Source: JAAYAO01 sp051133435 (GTDB lineage: Bacteria > Actinomycetota > Actinomycetes > Propionibacteriales > Propionibacteriaceae). Taken from it: a DNA stretch of 64,000 nt. Shown in pieces: positions 50,254-58,180 of the stretch (the first letter of the stretch is position 1; each line of letters starts with the position of its first letter). Under the pieces are notes generated by a model. That model made no database searches and had not been told where the DNA came from. It saw only the letters and a list, made by a program, of their open reading frames with translations. The stretch lies in NCBI RefSeq assembly GCF_051133435.1, contig NZ_JBPGNY010000001.1, forward strand, positions 124,001 through 188,000, written 5' to 3'. The translations under genes and the position numbers were made by a program.

Positions 50254-51068
50254 AGGCGGCTCGAAACCAGTAGTCGGGTGTAGGGATGTTCCGGATCGCC
50301 GAGAATCTGGTCGGCCAGGCCCTGTTCCACCACGCGTCCTTGGTAGAGCACGATGATGCGGTCGGCGAGCAGCCGCACCACCTCCAGATCGTGGGACACG
50401 ATGACCACGGCGGCTTGTACGGCATCGGTGACCCGTTGCAGGAGCCTCAACAGGTCGGCTTGAACCGACGGGTCCAGTCCGGTCGTGGGTTCGTCGAGCA
50501 GCAGCAGTTGTGCCGGGGCGACCAGAGCCCGGGCGAGTTGCACCCGTTGTTGCATTCCGCCGGAGAACGTCTGCAGCGGGTCGGCGTGGCGGTCATGATC
50601 GATGCCCAGTTCGGACAGGATCGCGCCCGACCGTTCGGCCAATGCCTCGAACCGCCGTTCCCCGGCGTGCAGCAACCTCGCGGCGACATTGGAGAGTGCG
50701 GCTTGCCGGGGCCCCAGGCCCGCGGTCGCCGAGTTCTGATGCACCATCACCACGTCATCACGCTGATACAGCCCGATCGGACGTTCGGCGACATCGACAC
50801 CGGACAAGCAGACCCGTCCGGTGGTGGGTGCCTGTGACCGGTACATGGTGCGCAGCAAGGTGGTCTTCCCCGACCCGGACTCACCGACGATTCCGATGGT
50901 CTCGGCCTTGGCGACCGACAGCGCGATATCGCGCAAGGCCCAGTACGTGCCGCAGGCGGAACACCGCTGGGCGTGGTCCGCCGGACGGCATTGGCCGCAG
51001 GTTGGGCCGAACGCGACCGACAGGCCGTCGACGTCCAGACCGGTCTGTGGGGGCTCCAGGATTCTCAT
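50250..51068 (-). CDS. phnK: C-P lyase complex ATPase PhnK with Cys-rich insert
   Basis: A 272-residue ATPase that docks on the PhnGHIJ core. Motifs are intact: Walker A GESGSGKT at 62-69, FSGGMQQR near 168-175 and LLLLDEP at 188-194. Before the Walker A an insert GPTCGQC-8-CSAC places four Cys (24, 27, 36, 39) in a zinc-ribbon spacing, absent from E. coli PhnK but known in some other bacterial PhnK proteins. ATG 51068 overlaps the phnJ stop. Confidence 0.92.
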   Translation of the reverse strand: MRILEPPQTGLDVDGLSVAFGPTCGQCRPADHAQRCSACGTYWALRDIALSVAKAETIGIVGESGSGKTTLLRTMYRSQAPTTGRVCLSGVDVAERPIGLYQRDDVVMVHQNSATAGLGPRQAALSNVAARLLHAGERRFEALAERSGAILSELGIDHDRHADPLQTFSGGMQQRVQLARALVAPAQLLLLDEPTTGLDPSVQADLLRLLQRVTDAVQAAVVIVSHDLEVVRLLADRIIVLYQGRVVEQGLADQILGDPEHPYTRLLVSSRL

Positions 51069-51946
51069 CGCCGCTCCTCGGCCGAACGCCGACATGCGTC
51101 GGTGTCACTGCAGCGCCACCGTCCGGTGTCGGCCGTGGCAACCAGCTCGTAGCCGGCCACGTCGGGCACCCGGTAGCTGGTCGTCGAGCCACACCGCTCG
51201 CAGGGCCCACCGGCCCGCTCGACCGCCAGGGGCCGGTCATCGAGTTCCAGCGGACGCACCCGGGTGTGCGGCGGCAAAGCGGTGACCCGTGCTCGTCGGC
51301 CGGCGCCGAGCAGAATCGGATGAGGGGCACCGTTCAGCCGCGCCAGATCGTGGCGCGGAATCGGGCTGGGACTCATCAGCGTCTGCCCATCGACCAGCAC
51401 CGGGTAGTCCGCACCGGTGCTGGGGCCGCCGTAGCGCACCTCGTCATCGACCAGTTCCACCCACGCCGCTGTGTAGTCCTGTTCGGCATGCGCCTGCCGG
51501 GCGGTGAGTTCGTCCGGCAGTACCCGTCGCAGGGGCTCGGGGTGGGGTACCTGCAGAACCAGCACTTGGTCGTCACGCATCGGTTCGTCCGGGATGCGAT
51601 GGCGGCTCTGCACAATGGTGGCTTCGCGGGTGTCGGTGGTGGGCCTGGCCCGGGCGGTTTCGGCGATCAATTCCCGCATGGCGGTCGCGTTCACCGAATC
51701 GTCGTCGCCCTGGTCGATCACCTTGACGACGTCGTCCGGCCCGACCAAGGACAGCGTCACCTGCAATCCACCACTACCCCAGCCCCGGGCAACCGGCATC
51801 TCCCGGGACGCGAACGGCACTTGACGTCCCGGCATGGCCAAGGCCTTCAGCAGGGCGCGCCGGATGGCACGTTTCGTTTTTTCGTCCAGGTAGGCGTAGG
51901 CCTGACTCCGGCCGTGGCGGGCGGCCAGTTCTTGCACCGTGGTCAT
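51065..51946 (-). CDS. phnJ: Carbon-phosphorus lyase, radical-SAM subunit
   Basis: Cleaves the C-P bond of ribose-phosphonate using SAM and a [4Fe-4S] cluster. The 293-residue product matches E. coli PhnJ throughout (AYLDEKTKRAIRRALLKA, then SRHRIPDEP, SPSPIP). Gly40 in AMPGRQVPF aligns with the glycyl-radical Gly32. Cluster Cys are 249, 252, 279 and 285, a CX2C-X26-CX5C pattern with five more residues in the middle than E. coli (X21). Neighbour genes overlap at both ends. Activity needs PhnGHI and PhnK. Confidence 0.93.
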   Translation of the reverse strand: MTTVQELAARHGRSQAYAYLDEKTKRAIRRALLKALAMPGRQVPFASREMPVARGWGSGGLQVTLSLVGPDDVVKVIDQGDDDSVNATAMRELIAETARARPTTDTREATIVQSRHRIPDEPMRDDQVLVLQVPHPEPLRRVLPDELTARQAHAEQDYTAAWVELVDDEVRYGGPSTGADYPVLVDGQTLMSPSPIPRHDLARLNGAPHPILLGAGRRARVTALPPHTRVRPLELDDRPLAVERAGGPCERCGSTTSYRVPDVAGYELVATADTGRWRCSDTDACRRSAEERR

Positions 51947-52995
51947 GGCTGTTCCTCCCCGGTGGGCTCGCCGGCTTGGGCGAGGTATGAGGCGAAGCTG
52001 GCGTGGTGGGGCAACCGCAGGTGCTCGATGAATCCGATCGTGGCGGCGCCGTCACTGGTGGCCACGACGGTTTGTTCGTCCAGGGTGAAGGTGGTGTGCA
52101 ACTGGCCGTCGGCCACCATGGCCCCGTCCAGCAGGGCGATGGCCAGGGCGCGGCGCTCTGTGGTGCCGAGGCTGATTCCGGTGCCCACGGCCAAACCGGC
52201 CGAGCCTTCGACTTCGGCGTCCAGAACGATTTCGGCACTGACCACGGGGACGGTCTGCACCACTGCGGCGTCCCCGGTGGTGGGGTGCTCCAGTCGGATG
52301 TCGACCTCGGCGACCACCAGTTCCAACAGGACGGCTTCGCGACGGTGAGCCAGTACCTGCACCGCGAGGGCACACAAGGCCCCGGTGTCTCCGCGCGCCA
52401 TCATGGCCAGTCGGGTGCTGCGACCGAACGGGGCACTGAGTGCTGCGCTTGCCGGGTCCTTGCCGGGTTCGGATTCCGGCGGGGACTGCAGCCGCACCCC
52501 CGTCAGCAGGTCACGCACCCTCGGGGTGGCCGAGCGGGACGGCGCATCCCGGCCGGGCGAGGTGTCGAATCCGTTCACGCCGGGCGTGGAGGTGACGTCC
52601 GCGGCGCCGTGCGTGGCGGCCACGGTCTCGTCGCCCCACTCGAGGATGCGGCCACCCACCTCGGGGGCGAGCCCCAGCCAGGTGCCGGCCGGCACCTCGG
52701 CGAAGGCGGAAGTCAGCCGGCGCACCACGTGCACGTCGGAATCGTCGATGGTGTGGCTCGGTGCGTGCGGCAGGGTCGATGCCCAGACCCGCACCAGAGC
52801 AACTGCCTGGGCGGGATCACCGGCTGCCTGGGCGATGGCTCTCTCTGCGGCGTCCGGGGCCCACACACCGGCCTCACCGCAGACCTGCTCGATCAGCCCG
52901 GTGAGACCGCCAACGCCCTGCACCGAGGTTGTGTGCGCGCTGCGAGCGAGCTTCGATGCCGTGACCGCGGCACCGGAGACCTGAGTGGCGTACAT
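51943..52995 (-). CDS. phnI: C-P lyase complex core subunit PhnI (purine ribosyl transfer)
   Basis: PhnI, with PhnG, H and L, attaches phosphonate to the ribose of ATP, releasing adenine. The 350-residue product starts MYATQVSGAAVTASKLARSA and contains LQAFVAEP-like replacements (TSAFAEVPAGTWLGLAPEV) and HLRLPHHASFASYLA near the C-terminus, which match the PhnI family. Length agrees with E. coli PhnI (354). It is in a four-base overlap with phnJ and shares its start base with the phnH stop. Confidence 0.9.
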   Translation of the reverse strand: MYATQVSGAAVTASKLARSAHTTSVQGVGGLTGLIEQVCGEAGVWAPDAAERAIAQAAGDPAQAVALVRVWASTLPHAPSHTIDDSDVHVVRRLTSAFAEVPAGTWLGLAPEVGGRILEWGDETVAATHGAADVTSTPGVNGFDTSPGRDAPSRSATPRVRDLLTGVRLQSPPESEPGKDPASAALSAPFGRSTRLAMMARGDTGALCALAVQVLAHRREAVLLELVVAEVDIRLEHPTTGDAAVVQTVPVVSAEIVLDAEVEGSAGLAVGTGISLGTTERRALAIALLDGAMVADGQLHTTFTLDEQTVVATSDGAATIGFIEHLRLPHHASFASYLAQAGEPTGEEQP

Positions 52996-53531
52996 CAGCC
53001 GACCTCCCGGATGCGAGTACTGCGCGGTATCGCCCAGATCGACCCCGCGCCGACGATCACCAGGTCGAAACCGCGCGGATAATCAGCACACGCCTCGTTG
53101 CGTACTTCCAGCACTCGTGGGTTGATCGGAACGTCGCGGATCACCGGTTCGGGGATGCCTGGCCCGCCCAAGCTGCACAGGGTGCCGTCGGCCGCATCGA
53201 TCAGAACCGTGGCTCCCAGTTCGGGATTCAGTGCCGTGCCGGTGGGCACCGCGGCCAGGTCTGCCGCCGAGGCCTGGTCAGTCACCACGAACTCGGCATC
53301 GGACAGTTCGGTGAGCGGCGCACCGACCTCGGTAAGACACTCGCTGACTTGGGCGTCGGCGCTGAGCACTGCGGTCGGAGCACCCTCGTCCAACAGGGTG
53401 GCCAGAACCGCACACCAGCTGGCCTCCTTGCTGTGGGGTTCCGGTAGCCGCTGGGGCGCACCGGGGTCGCACTGAGCGTCCAACAGAGCCCGGAACGTGC
53501 GCCTGATGTCATGGACGGGATCCCAACTCAT
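52995..53531 (-). CDS. phnH: C-P lyase complex core subunit PhnH
   Basis: A 178-residue structural subunit of the PhnGHIJ core. It begins with HDIRRTFRALLDAQCDPGAPQ, the conserved PhnH start that lines the core, and contains GTALNPELGATVLID and PGI-type segments before an NxxxPRGFDL end. It is shorter than E. coli PhnH (194). It is coupled to phnG by a four-base overlap. Confidence 0.88.
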   Translation of the reverse strand: MSWDPVHDIRRTFRALLDAQCDPGAPQRLPEPHSKEASWCAVLATLLDEGAPTAVLSADAQVSECLTEVGAPLTELSDAEFVVTDQASAADLAAVPTGTALNPELGATVLIDAADGTLCSLGGPGIPEPVIRDVPINPRVLEVRNEACADYPRGFDLVIVGAGSIWAIPRSTRIREVG

Positions 53532-53938
53532 GTGTGGTCCAATCGGGTCGCTTCCACCAGGTCGGCCCGTTGTTGGGCCCGCAGCTTTCGTGTTCTTTCG
53601 CCGCTGTGTGCCAGATCTCGAATCTGGTCACCACGAGTGCCTTGTCGGGCGACTTCGGCGGCACACACCGCGGCCGCCACCGCACCGGGTAGGTCGCGGC
53701 CGGGACGGACGCCGTCACCAAGGGTGCCGGCCAAGCTCATCTGGCAGGTGGTGATGGTGGTGTGTCCGATGATCACCTCACCCGCCTCGGACGCCCACCG
53801 CAGGGGTACCGAGACGACTTCCGGGCCGGTGACAACCTCGATGTCGGGGGTGGCGGCCAGGATCTGATCGGCCAGAGCCTCGAGTTCAGGGCCGGGAGCC
53901 GCCGCCAGCAGCGACCAGAGTTGTGTCGGGTTCATCAT
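53528..53938 (-). CDS. phnG: C-P lyase complex core subunit PhnG
   Basis: A 136-residue subunit. It carries IGHTTITTCQMSLAGTLGDG and RGTRGDQIRDLAHS, which resemble the GEVLVTEARV and family core of PhnG. Start ATG 53938 overlaps the phnF stop (ATGA); the next ATG is one codon in. The longer frame upstream lies inside phnF and is not used. Confidence 0.87.
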   Translation of the reverse strand: MMNPTQLWSLLAAAPGPELEALADQILAATPDIEVVTGPEVVSVPLRWASEAGEVIIGHTTITTCQMSLAGTLGDGVRPGRDLPGAVAAAVCAAEVARQGTRGDQIRDLAHSGERTRKLRAQQRADLVEATRLDHT

Positions 53939-54633
53939 CCGAACCTCGTGGAGAACTCGACGGCCTCGCCGTTGTACAGGTGCTCCACCGCCATCACCGG
54001 GGTGGGGTCGGATGCGTCGGCGTTGGTGCCGCGCACCCGCAGCATCGGCATGCCGAGTTCGACGCCCAGTCGTCGGGCGCTCTCCAAGTCCGCGGGTACG
54101 GCGGCAAAGGCCCTGTCCAAGCGAACGGCGTGAATGCCGTATTGCTCGGCCAACACGTCGTACAGCGATGTGTGGGCGGGCCAGTGCTGCCCCACCCCGG
54201 GCAGGCGCAGCGGATCGAACCAGGTGGTGGTCAATGACCATGGTTCACCGTCGACGATGCGCAGGGTGCGTACTTTCCATGGCTGGTGCCAGGTGGGCAG
54301 CCACGCCGGTGGTGTTGCATCGTGGTCCCGGCCGAGTACGTGGTGGGTCACGGCACGCCCCTCTTCGCGCATGGCGCGGCTGAGGCTCGCTTCCCGTCCA
54401 CCGGCAACCTCGTAGCGCTCCACCGGAGGCCGGACGAAGGTTCCTCGTCCCTGGGCACTGGCCACGAGCCCCTGGCGCGACAGTGCGGCCAGCGCTTCGC
54501 GCACGGTCAGCCGATTGACTCCGTACTCCCGGGCCAGGGTCGCTTCGGTGGGCAATCTGGTGCCCGGCGGCAGGTCGACGATCTTCAGCTCCAGATCGGT
54601 CATGATCTGCTGATACATGGGCACAGTGGTCAT
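53935..54633 (-). CDS. phnF: GntR/UTRA-family phosphonate operon regulator
   Basis: A 232-residue repressor-type protein with an N-terminal winged helix (about 5-72, LPTEATLAREYGVNRLTVREALAALSRQG) and a C-terminal UTRA ligand domain. It sits between the transporter and lyase genes of the operon, as in many Phn clusters. The likely operator is the ATCTAGAT dyad upstream of phnD at 57.2 kb. It probably responds to a phosphate- or phosphonate-related ligand. Confidence 0.88.
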   Translation of the reverse strand: MTTVPMYQQIMTDLELKIVDLPPGTRLPTEATLAREYGVNRLTVREALAALSRQGLVASAQGRGTFVRPPVERYEVAGGREASLSRAMREEGRAVTHHVLGRDHDATPPAWLPTWHQPWKVRTLRIVDGEPWSLTTTWFDPLRLPGVGQHWPAHTSLYDVLAEQYGIHAVRLDRAFAAVPADLESARRLGVELGMPMLRVRGTNADASDPTPVMAVEHLYNGEAVEFSTRFG

Positions 54634-55481
54634 GCCGCGACTCCCCGGAGCTCGGCGGGAATCCGCTCGTTGTCATCGAGCACGGCACGCCGCAGGGCGG
54701 CCGAGATGCGTTCCACGATCAACACGACCACGAAGATGCACAGGATGATGGTCATCGCTTCGTCGTACCGCAGCAGGCTCATCGACACCGACAACTCGAT
54801 GCCGATGCCACCGGCCCCGACCAGCCCCAGGACCACCGACGATCGAGTGGCCTGCTCGAGGCTGAACATGCTGGTGGCGATGAAGGACGGCATGGCATTC
54901 GGCACGATGCCTCCCAGCAACACCGCGAGCCGGGACGCGCCGTTGGCTTCCAGCGCCTGCGCCGGCCCGGGGTCGACCTCCTCGATGGCTTCGGCGAAGA
55001 AACGTCCGCAGAACCCCATCGTGTCGACCGCCAGGGCCAGGACACCGGCCTGCGGCCCCAGACCCACGGCGATGACGAACAGCAGGCCCCACACCATGTC
55101 GGGGATGGTGCGGCACACCGAGATGTATCCCCTGGCCAGGCCGTAGACGATCGGGTGCGGGCTGGTGTTGCGCGCGGCGGCCCACGCGAGCGGCAGGCTG
55201 AACAGCGCCCCAATGATGGTGCCGAGCAGCGCCATCTCGAAGGTCACCAGCAATGACAAGGTGATTGCGCCGAGCCGATCGAGATCAGGTGGGAAGGCGT
55301 CCACCAGGAAGTCGACCAGTCGTCCCAATCCGACCAGCAGGTTGGCCGGGTCGATCTTGGCACCCTGACTCCAGCCGTGAAGCAACAGGGCTGCCACGAT
55401 CACCAGCAACAGCCATCGGCCGAGCGGGAGTCGCCGGCGGGACATCCGTTGCGGGTTCTTCCCGAGTTCCTTGGTTTTCAC
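54630..55481 (-). CDS. phnE: Phosphonate ABC importer permease
   Basis: A 283-residue permease with about six hydrophobic helices. The cytoplasmic loop EAIEEVDPGPAQALEANGASRLAVLLGGIVPN near 180-212 is the EAA-type ATPase contact of PhnE. Only one phnE is present, so the channel should be a homodimer. It overlaps phnC and phnF by four bases each. The N-terminal basic stretch RRLPLGRWLLL precedes the first helix. Confidence 0.9.
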   Translation of the reverse strand: MKTKELGKNPQRMSRRRLPLGRWLLLVIVAALLLHGWSQGAKIDPANLLVGLGRLVDFLVDAFPPDLDRLGAITLSLLVTFEMALLGTIIGALFSLPLAWAAARNTSPHPIVYGLARGYISVCRTIPDMVWGLLFVIAVGLGPQAGVLALAVDTMGFCGRFFAEAIEEVDPGPAQALEANGASRLAVLLGGIVPNAMPSFIATSMFSLEQATRSSVVLGLVGAGGIGIELSVSMSLLRYDEAMTIILCIFVVVLIVERISAALRRAVLDDNERIPAELRGVAA

Positions 55482-56257
55482 GCTGCACCGCCTGCTTCCG
55501 TGCGCGAGAGGCCGCCGTACACACCGGTCAGGTCGGTGGGCGCGAGCTGTTGGGCGCGTTGGTCGAGTTGGATGATGCCGTCCTGCAGTCCGACGACCCG
55601 GTCGGTGAACGACAGCGCGAAGTCGATCTGATGCAGTGCGGCGATCACGGTGAGTCCGTCATCGACGGCGATGCTGCGCAGCAACTCCATCACCGCGTTG
55701 CCCGACACCGGATCCAGGCTGGCAACCGGTTCGTCGGCCAGAATCACCTCGGGTTGCTGAACCAGCATTCGTGCGATGGCAACCCGCTGTTGCTGTCCTC
55801 CGCTCAGGCTGCTGACCCGGCGTTGGGCCTGATCGGCCAGCCCCACTCGTTCCAGGGCTGCGACGGCGCGCTCCTTGATCTCTCCCGGTGCCGTCCGTGC
55901 GACCACGGCGCGGGCCCCCACGGTGCCGCAAGCGCCCATCGTGACGTTGCTGAGCACGCTCATGCGGGTGGCCAGGTTGAATTTCTGGAATACGAACCCC
56001 ACGCGGGTGCGGACCCGACGCAATGCGCGAGTACGCATGGTCGTCACATCCTCACCACCGATGCGGATCGTTCCCTCGGCAGGTTCCTGCAGTCGGATCA
56101 GAGTCCGCAGCAGGGTGGACTTGCCGGCACCGTTTGCACCCACCAGGGACACCAGTTCGCCGGCCCCGACCTTCAGATCGAGGCCGGACAGAACTTGGTT
56201 GCCGTTGGGGTAGCGAACGGTCAGTCCTTCAACCTCGACCGCCGCCGTCATGGTCAC
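55478..56257 (-). CDS. phnC: Phosphonate ABC importer ATPase
   Basis: A 259-residue ATPase. Walker A is GANGAGKS at 40-47, signature LSGGQQQRVAIAR near 150 and Walker B VILADEP near 172. MTTMRTRALRRVRTRVGFVFQKFNL near 70-95 holds the Q-loop. Coupled to phnD and phnE through four-base overlaps. The combination with PhnD and PhnE makes a complete importer. Confidence 0.92.
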   Translation of the reverse strand: MTMTAAVEVEGLTVRYPNGNQVLSGLDLKVGAGELVSLVGANGAGKSTLLRTLIRLQEPAEGTIRIGGEDVTTMRTRALRRVRTRVGFVFQKFNLATRMSVLSNVTMGACGTVGARAVVARTAPGEIKERAVAALERVGLADQAQRRVSSLSGGQQQRVAIARMLVQQPEVILADEPVASLDPVSGNAVMELLRSIAVDDGLTVIAALHQIDFALSFTDRVVGLQDGIIQLDQRAQQLAPTDLTGVYGGLSRTEAGGAA

Positions 56258-57153
56258 TTCGGAGCGTTCGCGAAGTCGTCCACGCCGATCGCGCGGTACA
56301 TATCGCGCACTCGGTCGTAGTCGGCGTCGGTCGATTCGATCAGCCGGGCGTCCTGGTACTTGGCGTTGTCCTTGCCCTCGAGCATGGCGGCCAGCAGTTC
56401 GTCCCAGTTCTCGACGAAGGCTTCCTTGATCTTCGCGGTGGCCTTCTCGTCGAAACCCTTGCGCACCATGATCACATCGGCCGGCAGCGGGTCACCCTCC
56501 ACCAGGACCGGGAACGTGTCCGCCTGACCCTCGGTGAATTCCTCGTAATCGTGGTGACCGATTCCGACCGCTGCGACATCGCCGCGCACCAGTGCCTGGT
56601 GAACGGCATCACCAACGGTGACGACCTCGAGTTCTTCCAAGGGGTTGACCCCGCCGTCCATCAGCAACTGCGAGGGACCGAGGTGCCCGGAGGTCGAGCC
56701 GATGTCGCTCATGGCGACCTTCTTGCCCTTGAGGTCCTCGAGCTTGGTGACGCCGGATTCGGCACTGGTGTAGATCACCGAGCGATAGCCGGGGCGTTCG
56801 ATCGAGACGACGGGCTCGGCGTCGGTGCGCTCGTGCAGCACGACGTACTCGGCCGGGCCGGTGAACACCAGGTCGACCCGATCCGAGGTGAGCGCCGCAG
56901 CGGCGGCAGTGCGGTCGTTGACCGGGTAGAACTCGAGGGTGTAGCCGGTCTTGTCCTCGAAGGTCTTCTTGAAAGCACCGAACTCGCGCTGCAGCTCTTC
57001 CATGCCCTGCAGGTCGGTGACCGCCATCCGGACGGTGTCGGTTTCGTCGCCCTCCAGGGCGGCGGTGTCGGAGGCGCAGGCCGTCAGGCCCAGGCCGGAA
57101 AGTGCCAGTACGGAGACGGCAATGATCGTCCGCGGACGTTTCCAGATGCCCAT
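56254..57153 (-). CDS. phnD: Phosphonate-binding lipoprotein
   Basis: A 299-residue substrate-binding lipoprotein, signal peptide ending in LTAC with lipidated Cys26. Family motifs include DLVFTGPAEYVVLHERTDAEPV near 95-115 and KKVAMSDIGSTSGHLGPSQLL near 145-165, where Ser/Thr/His residues bind the phosphonate. ATG 57153 is supported by AGGA upstream and by the signal peptide. It is first in the operon, downstream of a region with an ATCTAGAT dyad. Confidence 0.9.
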   Translation of the reverse strand: MGIWKRPRTIIAVSVLALSGLGLTACASDTAALEGDETDTVRMAVTDLQGMEELQREFGAFKKTFEDKTGYTLEFYPVNDRTAAAAALTSDRVDLVFTGPAEYVVLHERTDAEPVVSIERPGYRSVIYTSAESGVTKLEDLKGKKVAMSDIGSTSGHLGPSQLLMDGGVNPLEELEVVTVGDAVHQALVRGDVAAVGIGHHDYEEFTEGQADTFPVLVEGDPLPADVIMVRKGFDEKATAKIKEAFVENWDELLAAMLEGKDNAKYQDARLIESTDADYDRVRDMYRAIGVDDFANAPK

Positions 57154-57196
57154 CAGTGTTGTCCTATCGGGGTGGGGTGGGTACAACACCGTCAGA

Positions 57197-57212
57197 TTCA
57201 TCTAGATAAGTG
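57197..57212. promoter_or_regulatory. ATCTAGAT dyad upstream of phnD, candidate PhnF operator
   Basis: ATCTAGAT (57200-57207) is an 8-bp palindrome within TTCATCTAGATAAGTG, 47 bases before the phnD ATG. GntR/UTRA regulators bind GTCTAGAC-like dyads, so this is the best candidate site for PhnF. The AT-rich stretch may also include the -10 region. Confidence 0.5.
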
Positions 57213-57291
57213 GCACGTCCAGCCAGCCAAAGCGACATCCGGGGATCTTCCGGATGAACGATTGCGCGAGGTGGGTCGATAACGCAGCGGT

Positions 57292-57309
57292 GGTCACGAA
57301 CAGTTCACC
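57292..57309. promoter_or_regulatory. PHO-box-like direct repeat
   Basis: GGTCACG at 57292-57298 and GTTCACC at 57303-57309 are spaced by 11 bases, the unit length of Streptomyces PhoP boxes (GTTCACC). It lies 70 bases before the 2H phosphoesterase gene and about 140 before phnD, so it could give phosphate-starvation control to either direction. Only two units are convincing. Confidence 0.4.
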
Positions 57310-57378
57310 GCTGTGTTTCCGAGCGGTTCGGTGCCCGTCGGATGACGTCGAGGATCTGGGGCCCTACGCTTGCCGCTT

Positions 57379-58011
57379 GTGCAAATCACCCTCATCGACG
57401 GCATTACCGAGACTCGCAATCACTGGGAGTGGCGACGCGGCTGGCAGCCCGGGCGTCGCAATTACACCTTCCATCTGACGATGGAGCAGGCCCCGGCGGT
57501 GCATGAGATCGCCGACCGGGTGGGGACGGCCCTGGGCCGTCACCCCGAACTGGACCTGATCCCCCGGCAGTGGCTGCACCTGACCATGACCGGGATCGGG
57601 TTCACCGATGAGATCGATGAGCAACACGTGGCAGCCATTGCCGACCCGGTGTTCGAAGCCTGGCGGGTGTTGCAGGGTCCCGAGTTGACGTTCACCGGAC
57701 TTCTGGTGGCCGACGAAGCGGTGATGCTCACCGCCGAGGTGCCGGAGTGGCTGACCGTTCTGCTCGAAACCCAGCGCGCCGGAGTTGATGAGGTACGCGG
57801 ACCCCGCCAGTGGGGGCCTTTCCGTCCGCATGTATCGCTGAGCTACAGCAACGGCACCGCACCGATCGGCCCGATCGTCGACGATCTGTCGCAGGTGGCA
57901 GCCGGGTTGGACGAGAGCGTGTCGGTCACCCCGACGCTGACCCTGATGCGACTCGGCAAGGACAACCGGATGTGGGAATGGGACGTGCTGCGCCAGGAAC
58001 CCGCCTGCTGA
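57379..58011 (+). CDS. 2H phosphoesterase-superfamily protein (2'-5' RNA ligase-like)
   Basis: A 210-residue protein with both 2H motifs: HLTMTGIG (H-x-T) near 65 and PHVSLSY (H-x-S) near 153, which form the catalytic pair that opens cyclic phosphates. Members act on 2',3'- or 1'',2''-cyclic phosphodiesters. It is divergent from phnD in an operon lacking phnP, so ring opening of 5-phosphoribosyl 1,2-cyclic phosphate is a possible role. GTG 57379 follows TACGCT by 8 bases; an in-frame TTG at 57370 is the alternative start. Ordinary RNA-related roles remain possible. Confidence 0.78.
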   Translation: MQITLIDGITETRNHWEWRRGWQPGRRNYTFHLTMEQAPAVHEIADRVGTALGRHPELDLIPRQWLHLTMTGIGFTDEIDEQHVAAIADPVFEAWRVLQGPELTFTGLLVADEAVMLTAEVPEWLTVLLETQRAGVDEVRGPRQWGPFRPHVSLSYSNGTAPIGPIVDDLSQVAAGLDESVSVTPTLTLMRLGKDNRMWEWDVLRQEPAC

Positions 58012-58016
58012 GCCGA

Positions 58017-58098
58017 GGGTACCAAAACCTCCAACTCACCCAACGGTTTCGGCCGGAAGCCGCCGATTCGGGTTCCTGAGTTGGGGGTTTTGGTACCC
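58017..58098. terminator. 22-bp inverted repeat between convergent genes
   Basis: Arms 58017-58038 and 58077-58098 match as inverted repeats at 21 of 22 positions, with a 38-base loop. It begins six bases after the 2H gene stop. The A-run/T-run inside the arms (CCAAAACC and GGTTTTGG) could serve termination in both directions. The length and near-perfection also fit a small dispersed repeat element. Confidence 0.55.
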
Positions 58099-58130
58099 AC
58101 CCGGGGTGATTCCGGCCCCGGAACAGCCGA

Positions 58131-58165
58131 AAACCGCCGACCCGGTCCAAGTGAGTCGGCGGTTT
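58131..58165 (-). terminator. Hairpin terminator after the Suf operon
   Basis: AAACCGCCGAC (58131-58141) pairs perfectly with GTCGGCGGTTT (58155-58165) around 13 bases. On the minus strand the hairpin is followed by TTTT. It lies 16 bases after the sufT stop. Confidence 0.7.
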
Positions 58166-58180
58166 CGTACGAAAGTCGGG

